Shown here: piece by piece, positions 1-8,527 of the stretch | Layout: each line of letters begins with the position of its first letter | Position numbering within the stretch: position 1 is the stretch's first letter | Source: an uncultured Pelagibacteraceae bacterium | GTDB taxonomy: Bacteria; Pseudomonadota; Alphaproteobacteria; Pelagibacterales; AG-422-B15 | Direction: 5' to 3' | Length of the DNA: 43,651 nucleotides | Assembly: GCA_902523455.1 (NCBI GenBank) | Contig: CABYZG010000002.1 | Span: forward strand, 1-43,651 | Program-made: the position numbers and the translations under genes | Notes under the pieces: model-generated | What the model was told of the DNA's origin: nothing | What the model saw: the letters and a program-made list of their open reading frames with translations, nothing else | Database searches by the model: none

Positions 1-5
1 AGTAT

Positions 6-461
6 ATGTCAGATGAATTACAAATAAAATTTGCTCAACCAGAAGATTGCGAAAAAATTGGTGAGGTCTTTGATATGTATCGGCAGTTTTATAAAAAGGA
101 GTCAAATATAGAAGCCTGTAAAAACTACATTCACGAACGCCTTAGTAATAACGAGGCACATATATTATATATTGAAAATGAAAAAGAATGCATTGGCATG
201 ACGCAACTGTATACGACTTTTGACTCACTGGAGTTAAGTAAAAAAATAATACTCTACGACTTATATGTGAGATCTGAATATAGAAATAAAGGTATTGGCC
301 GTATGCTGATGAATGCTGCGAAAAGGTTTGCTGAAGAAAAAGGCGTAACGAGTGTTGAGTTATCGACTGCTATTACAAATAAAAATGCTCAAAGTCTCTA
401 TGAGTCATTAAACTATCAACGAGATACCGAGTACTACGATTACTATCTACAGATTAAGTAA
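6..461 (+). CDS. GNAT-family N-acetyltransferase
   Basis: This 151-residue protein has the GNAT fold. The acetyl-CoA pyrophosphate-binding loop is visible as RNKGIG at about residues 93-98, preceded by the beta-4 strand LYDLYVRSEYR. The C-terminal NKNAQSLYESLNYQ stretch is the usual alpha-4/beta-6 region. It should transfer an acetyl group from acetyl-CoA to an amine; the substrate cannot be read from the sequence. The ATG at position 6 is the first in the window and gives a family-normal length, but the frame stays open to the window edge, so a slightly earlier start is possible. The stop lies 3 nt from the stop of the convergent aminotransferase gene. Confidence 0.85.
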   Translation: MSDELQIKFAQPEDCEKIGEVFDMYRQFYKKESNIEACKNYIHERLSNNEAHILYIENEKECIGMTQLYTTFDSLELSKKIILYDLYVRSEYRNKGIGRMLMNAAKRFAEEKGVTSVELSTAITNKNAQSLYESLNYQRDTEYYDYYLQIK

Positions 462-464
462 GTT

Positions 465-1829
465 TTATTTTGAAATATGATCCAGTGTTTGGTCCAGCGA
501 GGTTTTCAGCTTTTCACAAAGTTCATCAACATGGTTATTATTGAATATAAGAGGTGGGCAGAAGATCATGCCATCCCTTACAGCTCGCATTACTAACCCG
601 TTTTGAATACAATAGTCTCTGCATATCGTTCCAACTGTGCCAGTGTCTTCAAACATTTCTCTAGTTTCTTTATCTTTCACTAATTCCACAGCACCAATAA
701 AGCTCTTCATTCTTACTTCACCAACTAAAGGGTGCTTTTCAATCTCGCGCATTTGCTGCTCCAGATAAACTGAGACATTTCGTGATTGTTCAATAAGATT
801 TTCTTCTTTGATAATTTTAAGATTTTCAAGGCTCACTGCACAAGCTACGGGGTGGCCTGAGTAAGTATAACCGTGGTAAAATTCACCACCCTCATTGATT
901 AAAGTTTCACAAACTCTGTCGCAAATCATGATTCCAGACAGTGGGATATATCCTGAGGTAATCCCTTTGGCCATCGTGATAATGTCAGGTTTAATATTAT
1001 AAGTATCTGATCCAAACCAGTTTCCTGTTCTACCAAATCCACAAATGACCTCATCAACAACAAGAAGAATGTCATATTTTTTACAAATTTCTTGAACTCT
1101 TGGCCAGTAAGTATCAGGCGGAATAATAACTCCTCCAGCTCCTTGAATTGGTTCTCCTATGAACGCTGCAATATTATCTGAGCCAATTTCATTAATTTTT
1201 TCCTCAATTTTGTTAGCCGCGTGAATACCAAAGTCGTCATGAGACATATTGCTTCCATACTTATACCAATAAGGAGGCATCACATGTTGAAAACCTGGCA
1301 TCATATCTCCTTGAGCATGCATTGCTGTCATACCACCCAAACTCATCCCAGTCATCGTACTTCCGTGATAGGCATATTCTCGGCTGATAAATGTTTTTTT
1401 ATTGGGCTTACCTTTTAAATCCCAATATCTTCTAACCATTCTCACAACAGTGTCGTTGGCTTCAGAACCGCTTGAAGAAAAAAATGCATGATTTAAATCG
1501 TGTGGACTAATTTCAGCTAACTCTTTAGCAAGTTCAATTGATGGTGGTGTTGCTGTTTTAAAAAAAGAATTATAATAAGGTAATTCTTGCATTTGCTTAT
1601 AAGCAACGTCTGCAAGATTCTTTCTTCCATAACCTACATTTACACACCACAAACCAGACATGGCATCAAGCAACTGTTTATCATCAGATGTGGTAAGGTG
1701 AACACCATCTGCTTTTGTGACGATGATACTTCCTTCTTCTGCAAGCGACTTATAATCTGTAAAAGGATGCAGATGATGAGCTGTATCAATTTCCTGCCAT
1801 TGCTTTGTTGTACGATTTAGATAAGCCAT
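465..1829 (-). CDS. Class III PLP-dependent omega-aminotransferase
   Basis: This 454-residue protein belongs to fold type I, class III aminotransferases (polyamine-, taurine- or beta-alanine-pyruvate transaminase group). Visible signatures are the SSSGSEAND phosphate-binding segment near residue 120, the VVDEVICGFGRTG segment carrying the PLP-pyridine aspartate, and the Schiff-base lysine in MAKGIT near residue 288. Length is normal for the family. It should move an amino group from a terminal primary amine to pyruvate or a 2-oxoacid in the cytosol. The start of this gene lies 2 nt after the stop of the glutaryl-CoA dehydrogenase gene, so the two form an operon. With the divergent PuuD-type hydrolase, the context points to diamine, omega-amino acid or lysine breakdown. 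The exact substrate is an inference. Confidence 0.88.
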   Translation of the reverse strand: MAYLNRTTKQWQEIDTAHHLHPFTDYKSLAEEGSIIVTKADGVHLTTSDDKQLLDAMSGLWCVNVGYGRKNLADVAYKQMQELPYYNSFFKTATPPSIELAKELAEISPHDLNHAFFSSSGSEANDTVVRMVRRYWDLKGKPNKKTFISREYAYHGSTMTGMSLGGMTAMHAQGDMMPGFQHVMPPYWYKYGSNMSHDDFGIHAANKIEEKINEIGSDNIAAFIGEPIQGAGGVIIPPDTYWPRVQEICKKYDILLVVDEVICGFGRTGNWFGSDTYNIKPDIITMAKGITSGYIPLSGIMICDRVCETLINEGGEFYHGYTYSGHPVACAVSLENLKIIKEENLIEQSRNVSVYLEQQMREIEKHPLVGEVRMKSFIGAVELVKDKETREMFEDTGTVGTICRDYCIQNGLVMRAVRDGMIFCPPLIFNNNHVDELCEKLKTSLDQTLDHISK

Positions 1830-1831
1830 AA

Positions 1832-3037
1832 TTATTTAAAAGCCTGTATACCTGTTAAGTTTCTTCCCATAATTAAAGTATGCACATCGTGTGTACCTTC
1901 ATATGTCTTTACGGTTTCCAAATTTACCATATGTCTCATTACATGATACTCATCTGAAATACCATTGCCACCAAGAATATCTCTTGCACTCCTGCAAATG
2001 TCTAAACTTTTTCCAACATTATTTCTTTTTATGAGGCTTACCATATTGCTATCTGACTGATCTTCATCCATCAGACGCCCAACTCTAAGTGCAGCCTGTA
2101 GACCTAAAGCAATTTCTGTTTGCATATCAACTAATTTAGACTGAACAAGCTGAGTACCAGCAATAGGTTTTCCAAACATCATTCTATCTAATGCGTATTG
2201 TCTAGCTGTTGCGAAACAAAACTCCGCTGCTCCCAGAGCACCCCATGAAATTCCGTATCTTGCACTATTTAAGCATTGAAAAGGTCCGCCCAAACCTGAT
2301 ACCTTTGGTAAAACTTTATCTTCCGAACAAAAAACATTTTCCATAACAACTTGCCCCGTTGCTGAAGCGCGTAAAGATAATTTACCTTCAATTTTAGGTG
2401 TTGATAGTCCTTTGGACTCTCTGTCCACAATAAATCCTCTGATTACATTATCTTCATCCTTAGCCCAAACAATAATTACATCTGCATAGGGTGCATTACT
2501 GATCCATGTCTTGGTACCAGTCAATTCGTAACCTCCTTTGACTTTTATCGCTTTGGTTTTCATTGCGCCAGGATCACTACCAGCATCAGGCTCTGTCAGA
2601 CCAAAGCTTCCAATGATTTCACCCTTTGCAAGTCTTGGTAAATATTCTTCTTTTTGTGCTTCAGTACCAAATTGATAAATAGGAAACATAACTAGGCTTG
2701 TTTGAACCGACATGATAGATCGGTATGCACTGTCAATGTTTTCAATTTCCCGAGCAATAAGCCCATAAGAGACATAATTCGTGCCCGCACATCCATATCC
2801 ATGTAAATAAGATCCTAGAATTCCAAGTTCACCCATTTCATTGAAAATCTCTCTACTAAAATTTTCATTTCTGTTGTCATCTATGATCCTTGGTAAAAGT
2901 TTTTCCTGGCAATAAGATCTTACTGATGACTTTAAAATTTTCTCTTCACTTGAAAGTTGATCGTCGATGACTAGTATGTCATCCCATGCAGACATTGCCT
3001 TATGTTGTGATTGTTTATCTTGAATATTTATAACCAT
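1832..3037 (-). CDS. gcdH: Glutaryl-CoA dehydrogenase
   Basis: This 401-residue acyl-CoA dehydrogenase resembles the glutaryl-CoA dehydrogenase subfamily more than short- or medium-chain members. The FAD/substrate motif is [12 protein letters not shown] and the catalytic glutamate lies in TYEGTHD at about residue 379. The GMT.. and [15 protein letters not shown] segments are those expected of GcdH. The enzyme oxidatively decarboxylates glutaryl-CoA to crotonyl-CoA and passes electrons to ETF. It is the first gene of a two-gene operon with the aminotransferase and is divergent from the PuuD-type gene, with only 48 nt between starts. The first ATG is used; a second at residue 15 is possible. 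Substrate assignment rests on overall resemblance. Confidence 0.85.
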   Translation of the reverse strand: MVINIQDKQSQHKAMSAWDDILVIDDQLSSEEKILKSSVRSYCQEKLLPRIIDDNRNENFSREIFNEMGELGILGSYLHGYGCAGTNYVSYGLIAREIENIDSAYRSIMSVQTSLVMFPIYQFGTEAQKEEYLPRLAKGEIIGSFGLTEPDAGSDPGAMKTKAIKVKGGYELTGTKTWISNAPYADVIIVWAKDEDNVIRGFIVDRESKGLSTPKIEGKLSLRASATGQVVMENVFCSEDKVLPKVSGLGGPFQCLNSARYGISWGALGAAEFCFATARQYALDRMMFGKPIAGTQLVQSKLVDMQTEIALGLQAALRVGRLMDEDQSDSNMVSLIKRNNVGKSLDICRSARDILGGNGISDEYHVMRHMVNLETVKTYEGTHDVHTLIMGRNLTGIQAFK

Positions 3038-3085
3038 TAAAGTTGTTATATGATATTATCCTGATATTAGTAAACTAATTTTTTT

Positions 3086-3850
3086 ATGGATACTCAAAAT
3101 AAGCCACTAATTGCTGTATTTGCCGACGTAATTGAAAAAGCAGAATTGCATCGGACATATCATGCGTCAGGAACGAACTACATAAAAGCTGTGGCTGAAG
3201 CTACAAGCTGTATACCTGTCATTTTACCAGCCCTTGGTTCAACAATTGACTACAGAAATACTCTTAGAAAATTTGATGGGGTAATGCTAACTGGCAGTCT
3301 CTCAAACGTTTATCCTGAATTTTATAATAAAGACAAAATAGTTGAGCCATTAGACATAGATCGAGATAAGACTGTTCTCCCTATGATTGATTTCATATTT
3401 AAAAATGAGATTCCTATGTTAGCTATTTGTAGGGGCTTTCAAGAAGTTAACGTTGCAATGGGAGGCTCTCTTCACGCGGATATACATGATGTACCAGGAA
3501 GAATGGATCACCGATGCCCAGACTCTGATGACCCAGAAGTACAGTTTTCAAAACAGCATGATGTTTATTTAACTGAAAATGGAAAATTTGAAAAGTTGGC
3601 CGGCACGCCAACTATTGAGGTAAATTCACTTCATACTCAAGGAATAGATAAAATAGCAAATGATCTTGTTATTGAAGGTGTTGCTAAAGACGAAACAGTT
3701 GAAGCTATCAGTTTATCAAATTACAGCGGATACTTTTATGGTGTTCAATGGCATCCAGAATATTCAGCAACTACAGATGATTTTTCAAAAAAATTATTTG
3801 CTAGCTTCAGCAAATCAGTTGAAGAAAATAGTCTGAGTAAAATTAGATAA
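3086..3850 (+). CDS. Gamma-glutamyl-gamma-aminobutyrate hydrolase family protein (PuuD-like)
   Basis: This 254-residue protein is a class I glutamine-amidotransferase-like hydrolase of the peptidase C26 family. The nucleophile cysteine is in AICRGFQE at about residue 114, the HTQGID loop lies near residue 190, and the catalytic His-Glu pair is in GVQWHPEY near residue 222. The family removes a gamma-glutamyl group from gamma-glutamylated amines such as gamma-glutamyl-GABA. Its position head to head with an omega-aminotransferase and GcdH suggests a gamma-glutamylated amine pathway, although no gamma-glutamylamine synthetase is present in the window. The gene overlaps the convergent LysE gene by 8 nt. 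Confidence 0.87.
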   Translation: MDTQNKPLIAVFADVIEKAELHRTYHASGTNYIKAVAEATSCIPVILPALGSTIDYRNTLRKFDGVMLTGSLSNVYPEFYNKDKIVEPLDIDRDKTVLPMIDFIFKNEIPMLAICRGFQEVNVAMGGSLHADIHDVPGRMDHRCPDSDDPEVQFSKQHDVYLTENGKFEKLAGTPTIEVNSLHTQGIDKIANDLVIEGVAKDETVEAISLSNYSGYFYGVQWHPEYSATTDDFSKKLFASFSKSVEENSLSKIR

Positions 3851-4466
3851 AAAAATTACTGTACACTACCGTCCCAATTGTAAGAATCGCAAGAATAGTA
3901 ACTATAATTTGTCTAATTAGATTTTTATTACTCAAAAAGTTAAATATTAAACTTCCAGACCAACACCATATAGAATGTGAAATTGATTGAATGAAAAAAA
4001 AGGTTCCTGCTACAATAATAACTTCTAATACCCAACTTGAAGAAGTATATGTATTACCAAAGGAAGTGAATTGTGTATAAGCGGCGATTACCATTGCCCA
4101 GCCTTTAGGATTTAATGGATGAACCAATAAACCGTTTAAGAAATTAGGTACCTTTTCATTTTGATTACTTTCTGTTGATTGCAAACTTAAAAAAAGTATT
4201 TTCCAGGAAAGCCAGCATATATAGGCTGTACCAATTACTTTTATAATATTAACCAATATTGGATTTGAGTTCAAAATAGTTAAAAATCCAATTCCTAAAC
4301 CAATTGTTAAAAATAATTTCCCACAAGTTACACCTATTACAAAGGGTACTGACTTATAAAATCCATGTTGCGCTCCAGAACTCATAAGTAATAAGTTTGC
4401 GGGACCAGGTGTTATAACCATAATGGTCGCAAAAATGAATAATGCAGAATAAAGTGACAGTGTCAT
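3843..4466 (-). CDS. LysE/RhtB-family amino-acid exporter
   Basis: This 207-residue inner-membrane protein has about six hydrophobic segments and the family signature ITPGPANLLLMSSGAQHG at its N terminus. NPKGWAMVIAAYTQF in the middle is also typical of LysE/RhtB translocators. It should export an amino acid or related metabolite with proton antiport; the substrate cannot be predicted. The start codon overlaps the pdxA stop as ATGA (4463-4466), so translation is probably coupled in an operon SLT lipoprotein - pdxA - lysE. Its 3' end overlaps that of the PuuD-like gene. Confidence 0.87.
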   Translation of the reverse strand: MTLSLYSALFIFATIMVITPGPANLLLMSSGAQHGFYKSVPFVIGVTCGKLFLTIGLGIGFLTILNSNPILVNIIKVIGTAYICWLSWKILFLSLQSTESNQNEKVPNFLNGLLVHPLNPKGWAMVIAAYTQFTSFGNTYTSSSWVLEVIIVAGTFFFIQSISHSIWCWSGSLIFNFLSNKNLIRQIIVTILAILTIGTVVYSNFFI

Positions 4467-5461
4467 TTTCTTCTAGCTTGAGCAATTTTTGAAGCTGATT
4501 TCAAAGCTGCTATTAAGCTATTAGGTGATGCAATAAATTTATTTGCAATATCAAGTCCGGTTCCATGGTCAGGGCTCGTTCTTACAAATGAAAGTCCAGC
4601 GGTATAATTGACCGTTTCATCAAAACTTATCATCTTGACGGGTATCAAAGCTTGATCATGAAACATGCAAATAAAAATATCATATTTATTATGATTATTT
4701 TTTATAAATGCTGAGTCAGCAGGCAAAGGCCCTTCAACAGATATTTTCTTTTTTTTACAATAATTAATAGCAGGTAGAATTTTTACCATTTCATCATCAC
4801 CAATAAGTCCACCGTCACCCGCATGAGGGTTAAGTGCTGTAACAGCTATACGAGGTTTTTTGATTTTAAAATCATTCCTCAAACTTATATTGGCATTAAT
4901 GATAGCTTTGATGATATTTTTTTTATTTATTTTGCTAGAAACTTTGTTTACCGCAATATGAGTTGTCAGGGGAATAGTTTTCATATTTTTATTCATCATC
5001 ACCATTAATTGGTCATTTGTTCTATCTTTTTTAGCAAGGTACTCAGTATGACCTCTGAAATTTTTAACTTTTTTTCCAATTACATCTTTATTAATTGGGT
5101 TCGTTACAATTGCTGCAACCTCTCCATTTTTTGCTAGTTTAACGGCAAGATCAATTGATTTTAAAATAGACTTAGTATTAGATAAATTTTTTTTTCCTAA
5201 TTGTGTGCTTTTACTAATTTTTATTGGCAAAACTGCTAAATAGTTTTTTGGTAATTTTTTTACTTCTGAAGGGCTATTTATTTCTCTAACCTTTAATTTA
5301 GATTTCATTTTTTTTATAATTTTTTTTACAAAATCTGGATCATGTATAATAAAAAAATTTGGTTTTTTAATTTTTTTTATTTTTGCTCTGATTGCAATTT
5401 CAGTACCAACACCAGACGGATCACCCATCGTTACAGCTATAATATTTGAATTCTTACTCAT
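4463..5461 (-). CDS. pdxA: 4-hydroxythreonine-4-phosphate dehydrogenase
   Basis: PdxA oxidises 4-phosphohydroxy-L-threonine in the DXP-dependent route to pyridoxal 5'-phosphate. The 332-residue length is normal. Diagnostic motifs are MGDPSGVGTE at residues 12-21, the metal-binding HTEYLA, ALNPHAGDGGLIGDDE, and CMFHDQALIPVK followed by SPDHGTGLDIA. By hand count about 50 of 332 residues are lysine and the gene is full of A/T runs, clearly more than its neighbours, which could reflect transfer from a more AT-rich relative or relaxed composition. Its start overlaps the stop of the SLT lipoprotein gene by one base (TAATG). It lacks the common alphaproteobacterial partners surA and rsmA. Confidence 0.93.
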   Translation of the reverse strand: MSKNSNIIAVTMGDPSGVGTEIAIRAKIKKIKKPNFFIIHDPDFVKKIIKKMKSKLKVREINSPSEVKKLPKNYLAVLPIKISKSTQLGKKNLSNTKSILKSIDLAVKLAKNGEVAAIVTNPINKDVIGKKVKNFRGHTEYLAKKDRTNDQLMVMMNKNMKTIPLTTHIAVNKVSSKINKKNIIKAIINANISLRNDFKIKKPRIAVTALNPHAGDGGLIGDDEMVKILPAINYCKKKKISVEGPLPADSAFIKNNHNKYDIFICMFHDQALIPVKMISFDETVNYTAGLSFVRTSPDHGTGLDIANKFIASPNSLIAALKSASKIAQARRK

Positions 5462-6075
5462 TAAAATATTCCTAGAAATTTCTTTTGAAACTTGTGCTCA
5501 CAATTATCTAACTGGTTTTTATATTTATCTGAACGAATTTTTACTTTTTTTGCAACATCAATTAGCCAACTTTGACTCAGGTATGATTTCTTTTTGAAAC
5601 CACCATGGCCCTCGTGATAAGCCAAATACTGATTGTATGCATCACTTTTATTAATGCCATTGATTTGATGAGATTTATTTATGTACCAACCCGTAAAATC
5701 AATTGCGTCAGCAAAATTTACTCTTGATGCAAGGGGTTTATTGTTTTCGTCGCGGTACCAATCCCAAGTTGCGTCTATTGCCTGTGTATAACCAAACGCA
5801 CTTGATTTCCTTGTCCAAGGAATGACACCTAACAATTTAGTTCGCTCAGGTTTAACCCTATTTTGAAAAGCAGACTCTTGTCTTAAAATTGACATTTGAA
5901 CATGAATTGGTGCGCCCCATTTTTCAGAGGAATTATTTGCTAGTCTATACCATGAAGATTTTTGTTCGAAAATAGAACAGATATTTTCCTGCTGAGAAGG
6001 AGGTTTACTGGCACATCCATAAAAAACTAAAAAACTAAAAAACAAAAGAGTAAATAATCTCATTTTTTTATTCAT
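5461..6075 (-). CDS. SLT-domain lytic transglycosylase-like lipoprotein
   Basis: This 204-residue protein has a signal peptide ending in a lipobox-like LVFYGC, so it is probably a lipoprotein. The SLT fold is indicated by SILRQESAFQ, with the candidate catalytic glutamate, the AFGYTQAIDATW segment, and YLAYHEGHGGF. Family members cleave the MurNAc-GlcNAc bond of peptidoglycan to yield 1,6-anhydro products. The nearby MurU/AmgK pair handles sugars of this type, though the genes are far apart. It is first in the operon with pdxA and lysE and divergent from an EamA permease. ATG at 6075 is chosen; ATG at 6063 is an alternative that keeps the signal. Confidence 0.8.
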   Translation of the reverse strand: MNKKMRLFTLLFFSFLVFYGCASKPPSQQENICSIFEQKSSWYRLANNSSEKWGAPIHVQMSILRQESAFQNRVKPERTKLLGVIPWTRKSSAFGYTQAIDATWDWYRDENNKPLASRVNFADAIDFTGWYINKSHQINGINKSDAYNQYLAYHEGHGGFKKKSYLSQSWLIDVAKKVKIRSDKYKNQLDNCEHKFQKKFLGIF

Positions 6076-6116
6076 TTACTTTGAAAGTTTAAAATAATAC
6101 CTTTCTCAAACACTAA

Positions 6117-7016
6117 ATGAAACAAATAAATCAACCAAGTATTATTAGTTGGCTACTACTCTTTTCACTTGCTATCATATGGGGTGTAAATTTTTTATTT
6201 ATAAAAATTGCTGTTATAGACGTTGGTCCCATAACTAATGTGTTTTGTCGTCTTTTTATGGCGTCCATTATTTTATACGTTTGTATGAAGTATACTGGAA
6301 ATAAAATCATTCTTACTCGTACATATCTGACATTTTATATTGCTATAGGAGCATTGGGTTCAGCAATTCCATTTTATTTAATATCAGACGCGGAGAGAAT
6401 TATTGATGCTGGTATTGCTGGAGTTTTGATGAGCCCTATGCCTCTTATAACTCTTGCTTTGTCAGCCATAATTTTAAAGGATCAAAACATAAATATAATT
6501 AAAGTACTTAGTTTTATATTAGCGGCATTGGGATTAGTTGTGCTTTTTGGTTTTGAGAATCTATCTAAATTAGGTGGAAATAATAGAGTTGAATTTTTTA
6601 GTCAGATTTTTGTATTGCTAGCTGCGATTTGCTATGGTGTAAATTCTATTGTTTCAAAATTAGTACCAAAAATAAATTTTATTTCTTTAGCAACAGGAAC
6701 AACTATGGCAAGCACAATAATTATCAGTCCATTTGCTTTTTTTTATGAGCCATTCTGGCTAGAGAGTTTCACCAGCTCTTCAACTATAGCAATTGTTATT
6801 CAGGGTTTATTTGCAACAGCAATTGCTAATTTATTATTTTTTAAAATTATTGAGCTTCAAGGACCAGTATTTTTATCTTTAATTAATTTTATGATACCTC
6901 TCATTGCCTATTTTTCAGGAGTTTTATTTCTAAACGAAATAATCAGAGTGAATGTACTAGTTTCTCTCGCTATGATACTATTTGCACTTTACCTCAATCA
7001 TGTATCTTCAAAGTAA
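6117..7016 (+). CDS. EamA/DMT-superfamily permease
   Basis: This 299-residue protein has ten hydrophobic segments in two EamA repeats, the first opening with LAIIWGVNFLFIKIAV and the second near LLAAICYGVNSIVSKLV. This is the drug/metabolite transporter layout, facing the inner membrane. Substrates range from amino acids to nucleosides and cannot be assigned. It is divergent from the SLT lipoprotein gene (41 nt between starts) and 41 nt upstream of livG. Transcription into the liv operon is possible because no hairpin is visible between them. Confidence 0.85.
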   Translation: MKQINQPSIISWLLLFSLAIIWGVNFLFIKIAVIDVGPITNVFCRLFMASIILYVCMKYTGNKIILTRTYLTFYIAIGALGSAIPFYLISDAERIIDAGIAGVLMSPMPLITLALSAIILKDQNINIIKVLSFILAALGLVVLFGFENLSKLGGNNRVEFFSQIFVLLAAICYGVNSIVSKLVPKINFISLATGTTMASTIIISPFAFFYEPFWLESFTSSSTIAIVIQGLFATAIANLLFFKIIELQGPVFLSLINFMIPLIAYFSGVLFLNEIIRVNVLVSLAMILFALYLNHVSSK

Positions 7017-7057
7017 GTGCAAGAGGTTTAAAAATAGGAAATTTATTAATTATTTAA

Positions 7058-7822
7058 ATGTTAAGCATTAATCAATTATCGGTAAATTTTGGCGGTATTA
7101 AAGCGGTCGATAATGCAACTATGGATGTTGAAAAAGGCAAAATTACTGGCTTAATTGGCCCAAATGGAGCAGGCAAAACCACACTTTTCAATATCATTGC
7201 AGGTAATATTGCTCCAACGAATGGTACTGTATTTCTTGATGAAAAGGACATCACAGGACTTCAATCGCATGAGCTATTTGATCAAGGAGTGCTGAGAACT
7301 TTTCAATTAGCACATGAGTTTTCAAATATGACCGTACTTGAAAATTTAATGGTGGTTCCTGGATCTCAATCAGGAGAAAAAATTCTTAATACATGGTTTA
7401 AAAGAAAAGTTATTGAAGAAGAAGAGTCTATTATCAAAGAGAAAGCAATTGAAGTCGTAAAGTTCCTTAAGCTAGAACATTTAATGTTTGAGTTAGCTGG
7501 TAATTTGTCTGGTGGACAAAAAAAATTGCTTGAACTTGGCCGAACTATGATGGTTGATGCCAAAATAGTATTGCTGGATGAAGTTGGTGCGGGTGTAAAC
7601 AGAACCTTGTTAAATGATATATCGGATACGATTAAAAAATTGAATACTGAAAAAAATTATACTTTTTTTATGATTGAACATGACATGAATTTTTTAAGTC
7701 AACTCTGCGACAAAGTAATTGTTATGACCGAAGGGTCTGTTCTCGTAGAGGGTAATATTGATGAAATCAAAAAAAATGAAAGAGTAATAGAAGCCTACTT
7801 GGGAAGAGACGATATCAAATGA
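7058..7822 (+). CDS. livG: Branched-chain-type ABC importer, ATP-binding protein LivG
   Basis: This 254-residue nucleotide-binding subunit belongs to the hydrophobic amino-acid uptake (HAAT) family. Walker A GPNGAGKTT is at about residues 33-41, the Q-loop follows at TFQLAHEF, the ABC signature is LSGGQ near residue 150, and the switch histidine is in MIEHDM. Walker B reads VLLDEVGAGVN where most relatives have LDEPAAGLN, so the usual proline is replaced, while the catalytic glutamate is kept. It overlaps livF as ATGA. Together with LivF, LivH and LivM it forms a full importer. The substrate may be branched-chain amino acids, amides, urea or another small polar compound. Confidence 0.88.
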   Translation: MLSINQLSVNFGGIKAVDNATMDVEKGKITGLIGPNGAGKTTLFNIIAGNIAPTNGTVFLDEKDITGLQSHELFDQGVLRTFQLAHEFSNMTVLENLMVVPGSQSGEKILNTWFKRKVIEEEESIIKEKAIEVVKFLKLEHLMFELAGNLSGGQKKLLELGRTMMVDAKIVLLDEVGAGVNRTLLNDISDTIKKLNTEKNYTFFMIEHDMNFLSQLCDKVIVMTEGSVLVEGNIDEIKKNERVIEAYLGRDDIK

Positions 7823-8526
7823 GTAAATTTTTAAGTTGCACTAATATGACAGGCGGTTATGGCGGTGAAGATATTATTCATGCATGCGATATTGAAGTAG
7901 ATAAAAATCAAATTGTTGTAATTGTGGGTCCAAATGGCGCTGGTAAATCAACGGCAATGAAAGCAATGCTTGGTATGATTTCTCTTAAGGAAGGTATTTT
8001 GATGTTAGATGGTTCAGATATTTCAAAATTAACGCCTCAAGATCGGGTGGCAGCTGGGATTGCGTTTGTACCACAAACAATGAACATCTTCAGTGAGCTT
8101 ACAGTAGAAGAAAATTTAGAAATGGGAGCCTTTCTTAGGGAAGATAATGTTCAAGAAACAATTGAGGAGCTTTATAATTTATTTCCAGCAATGAAAGGCA
8201 AAAGAAATCAGCTTGCAGGTGAATTATCAGGTGGACAAAGACAACAAGTTGCAGTTAGTCGCGCATTAATGACAAGACCTAAGGTTCTCATGCTCGATGA
8301 GCCAACAGCTGGCGTTTCACCAATCGTTATGAAGGAAATTTTTGAGAGAATCGTAACTATTAAAAACTCAGGTGTTGCAGTCGTCATTGTCGAGCAAAAT
8401 GCTAAACAAGCACTAAATATAGCAGATTTTGGTTATGTTTTGGTCGGAGGAGAAAACAAATTTAGTGGCGAAGGACAAGAGCTTTTAAATAACCAAGAAG
8501 TAAGAAAAAGTTTCTTGGGAGGATAA
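7819..8526 (+). CDS. livF: Branched-chain-type ABC importer, ATP-binding protein LivF
   Basis: This 235-residue ATPase is the second nucleotide-binding subunit of the HAAT importer. Walker A GPNGAGKST is at about residues 37-45, the signature is LSGGQRQQVAVSRAL near residue 135, and Walker B with D-loop is MLDEPTAGVSP. The switch histidine of most ABC ATPases is replaced by VEQNAKQAL, which is normal for LivF. It is translationally coupled to livG by an ATGA overlap and ends 1 nt before the TTG start of livH. It heterodimerises with LivG on the cytoplasmic side. Confidence 0.9.
   Translation: MSKFLSCTNMTGGYGGEDIIHACDIEVDKNQIVVIVGPNGAGKSTAMKAMLGMISLKEGILMLDGSDISKLTPQDRVAAGIAFVPQTMNIFSELTVEENLEMGAFLREDNVQETIEELYNLFPAMKGKRNQLAGELSGGQRQQVAVSRALMTRPKVLMLDEPTAGVSPIVMKEIFERIVTIKNSGVAVVIVEQNAKQALNIADFGYVLVGGENKFSGEGQELLNNQEVRKSFLGG
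8517..8523 (+). promoter_or_regulatory. Strong ribosome-binding site deciding the TTG start of livH
   Basis: GGGAGGA lies inside the last codons of livF, 4 nt before TTG at 8528. No in-frame ATG occurs in the first 50 codons without removing membrane segment 1, so the TTG start is well supported. The strong site probably compensates for the weak start codon. Confidence 0.75.
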
Positions 8527-8527
8527 G

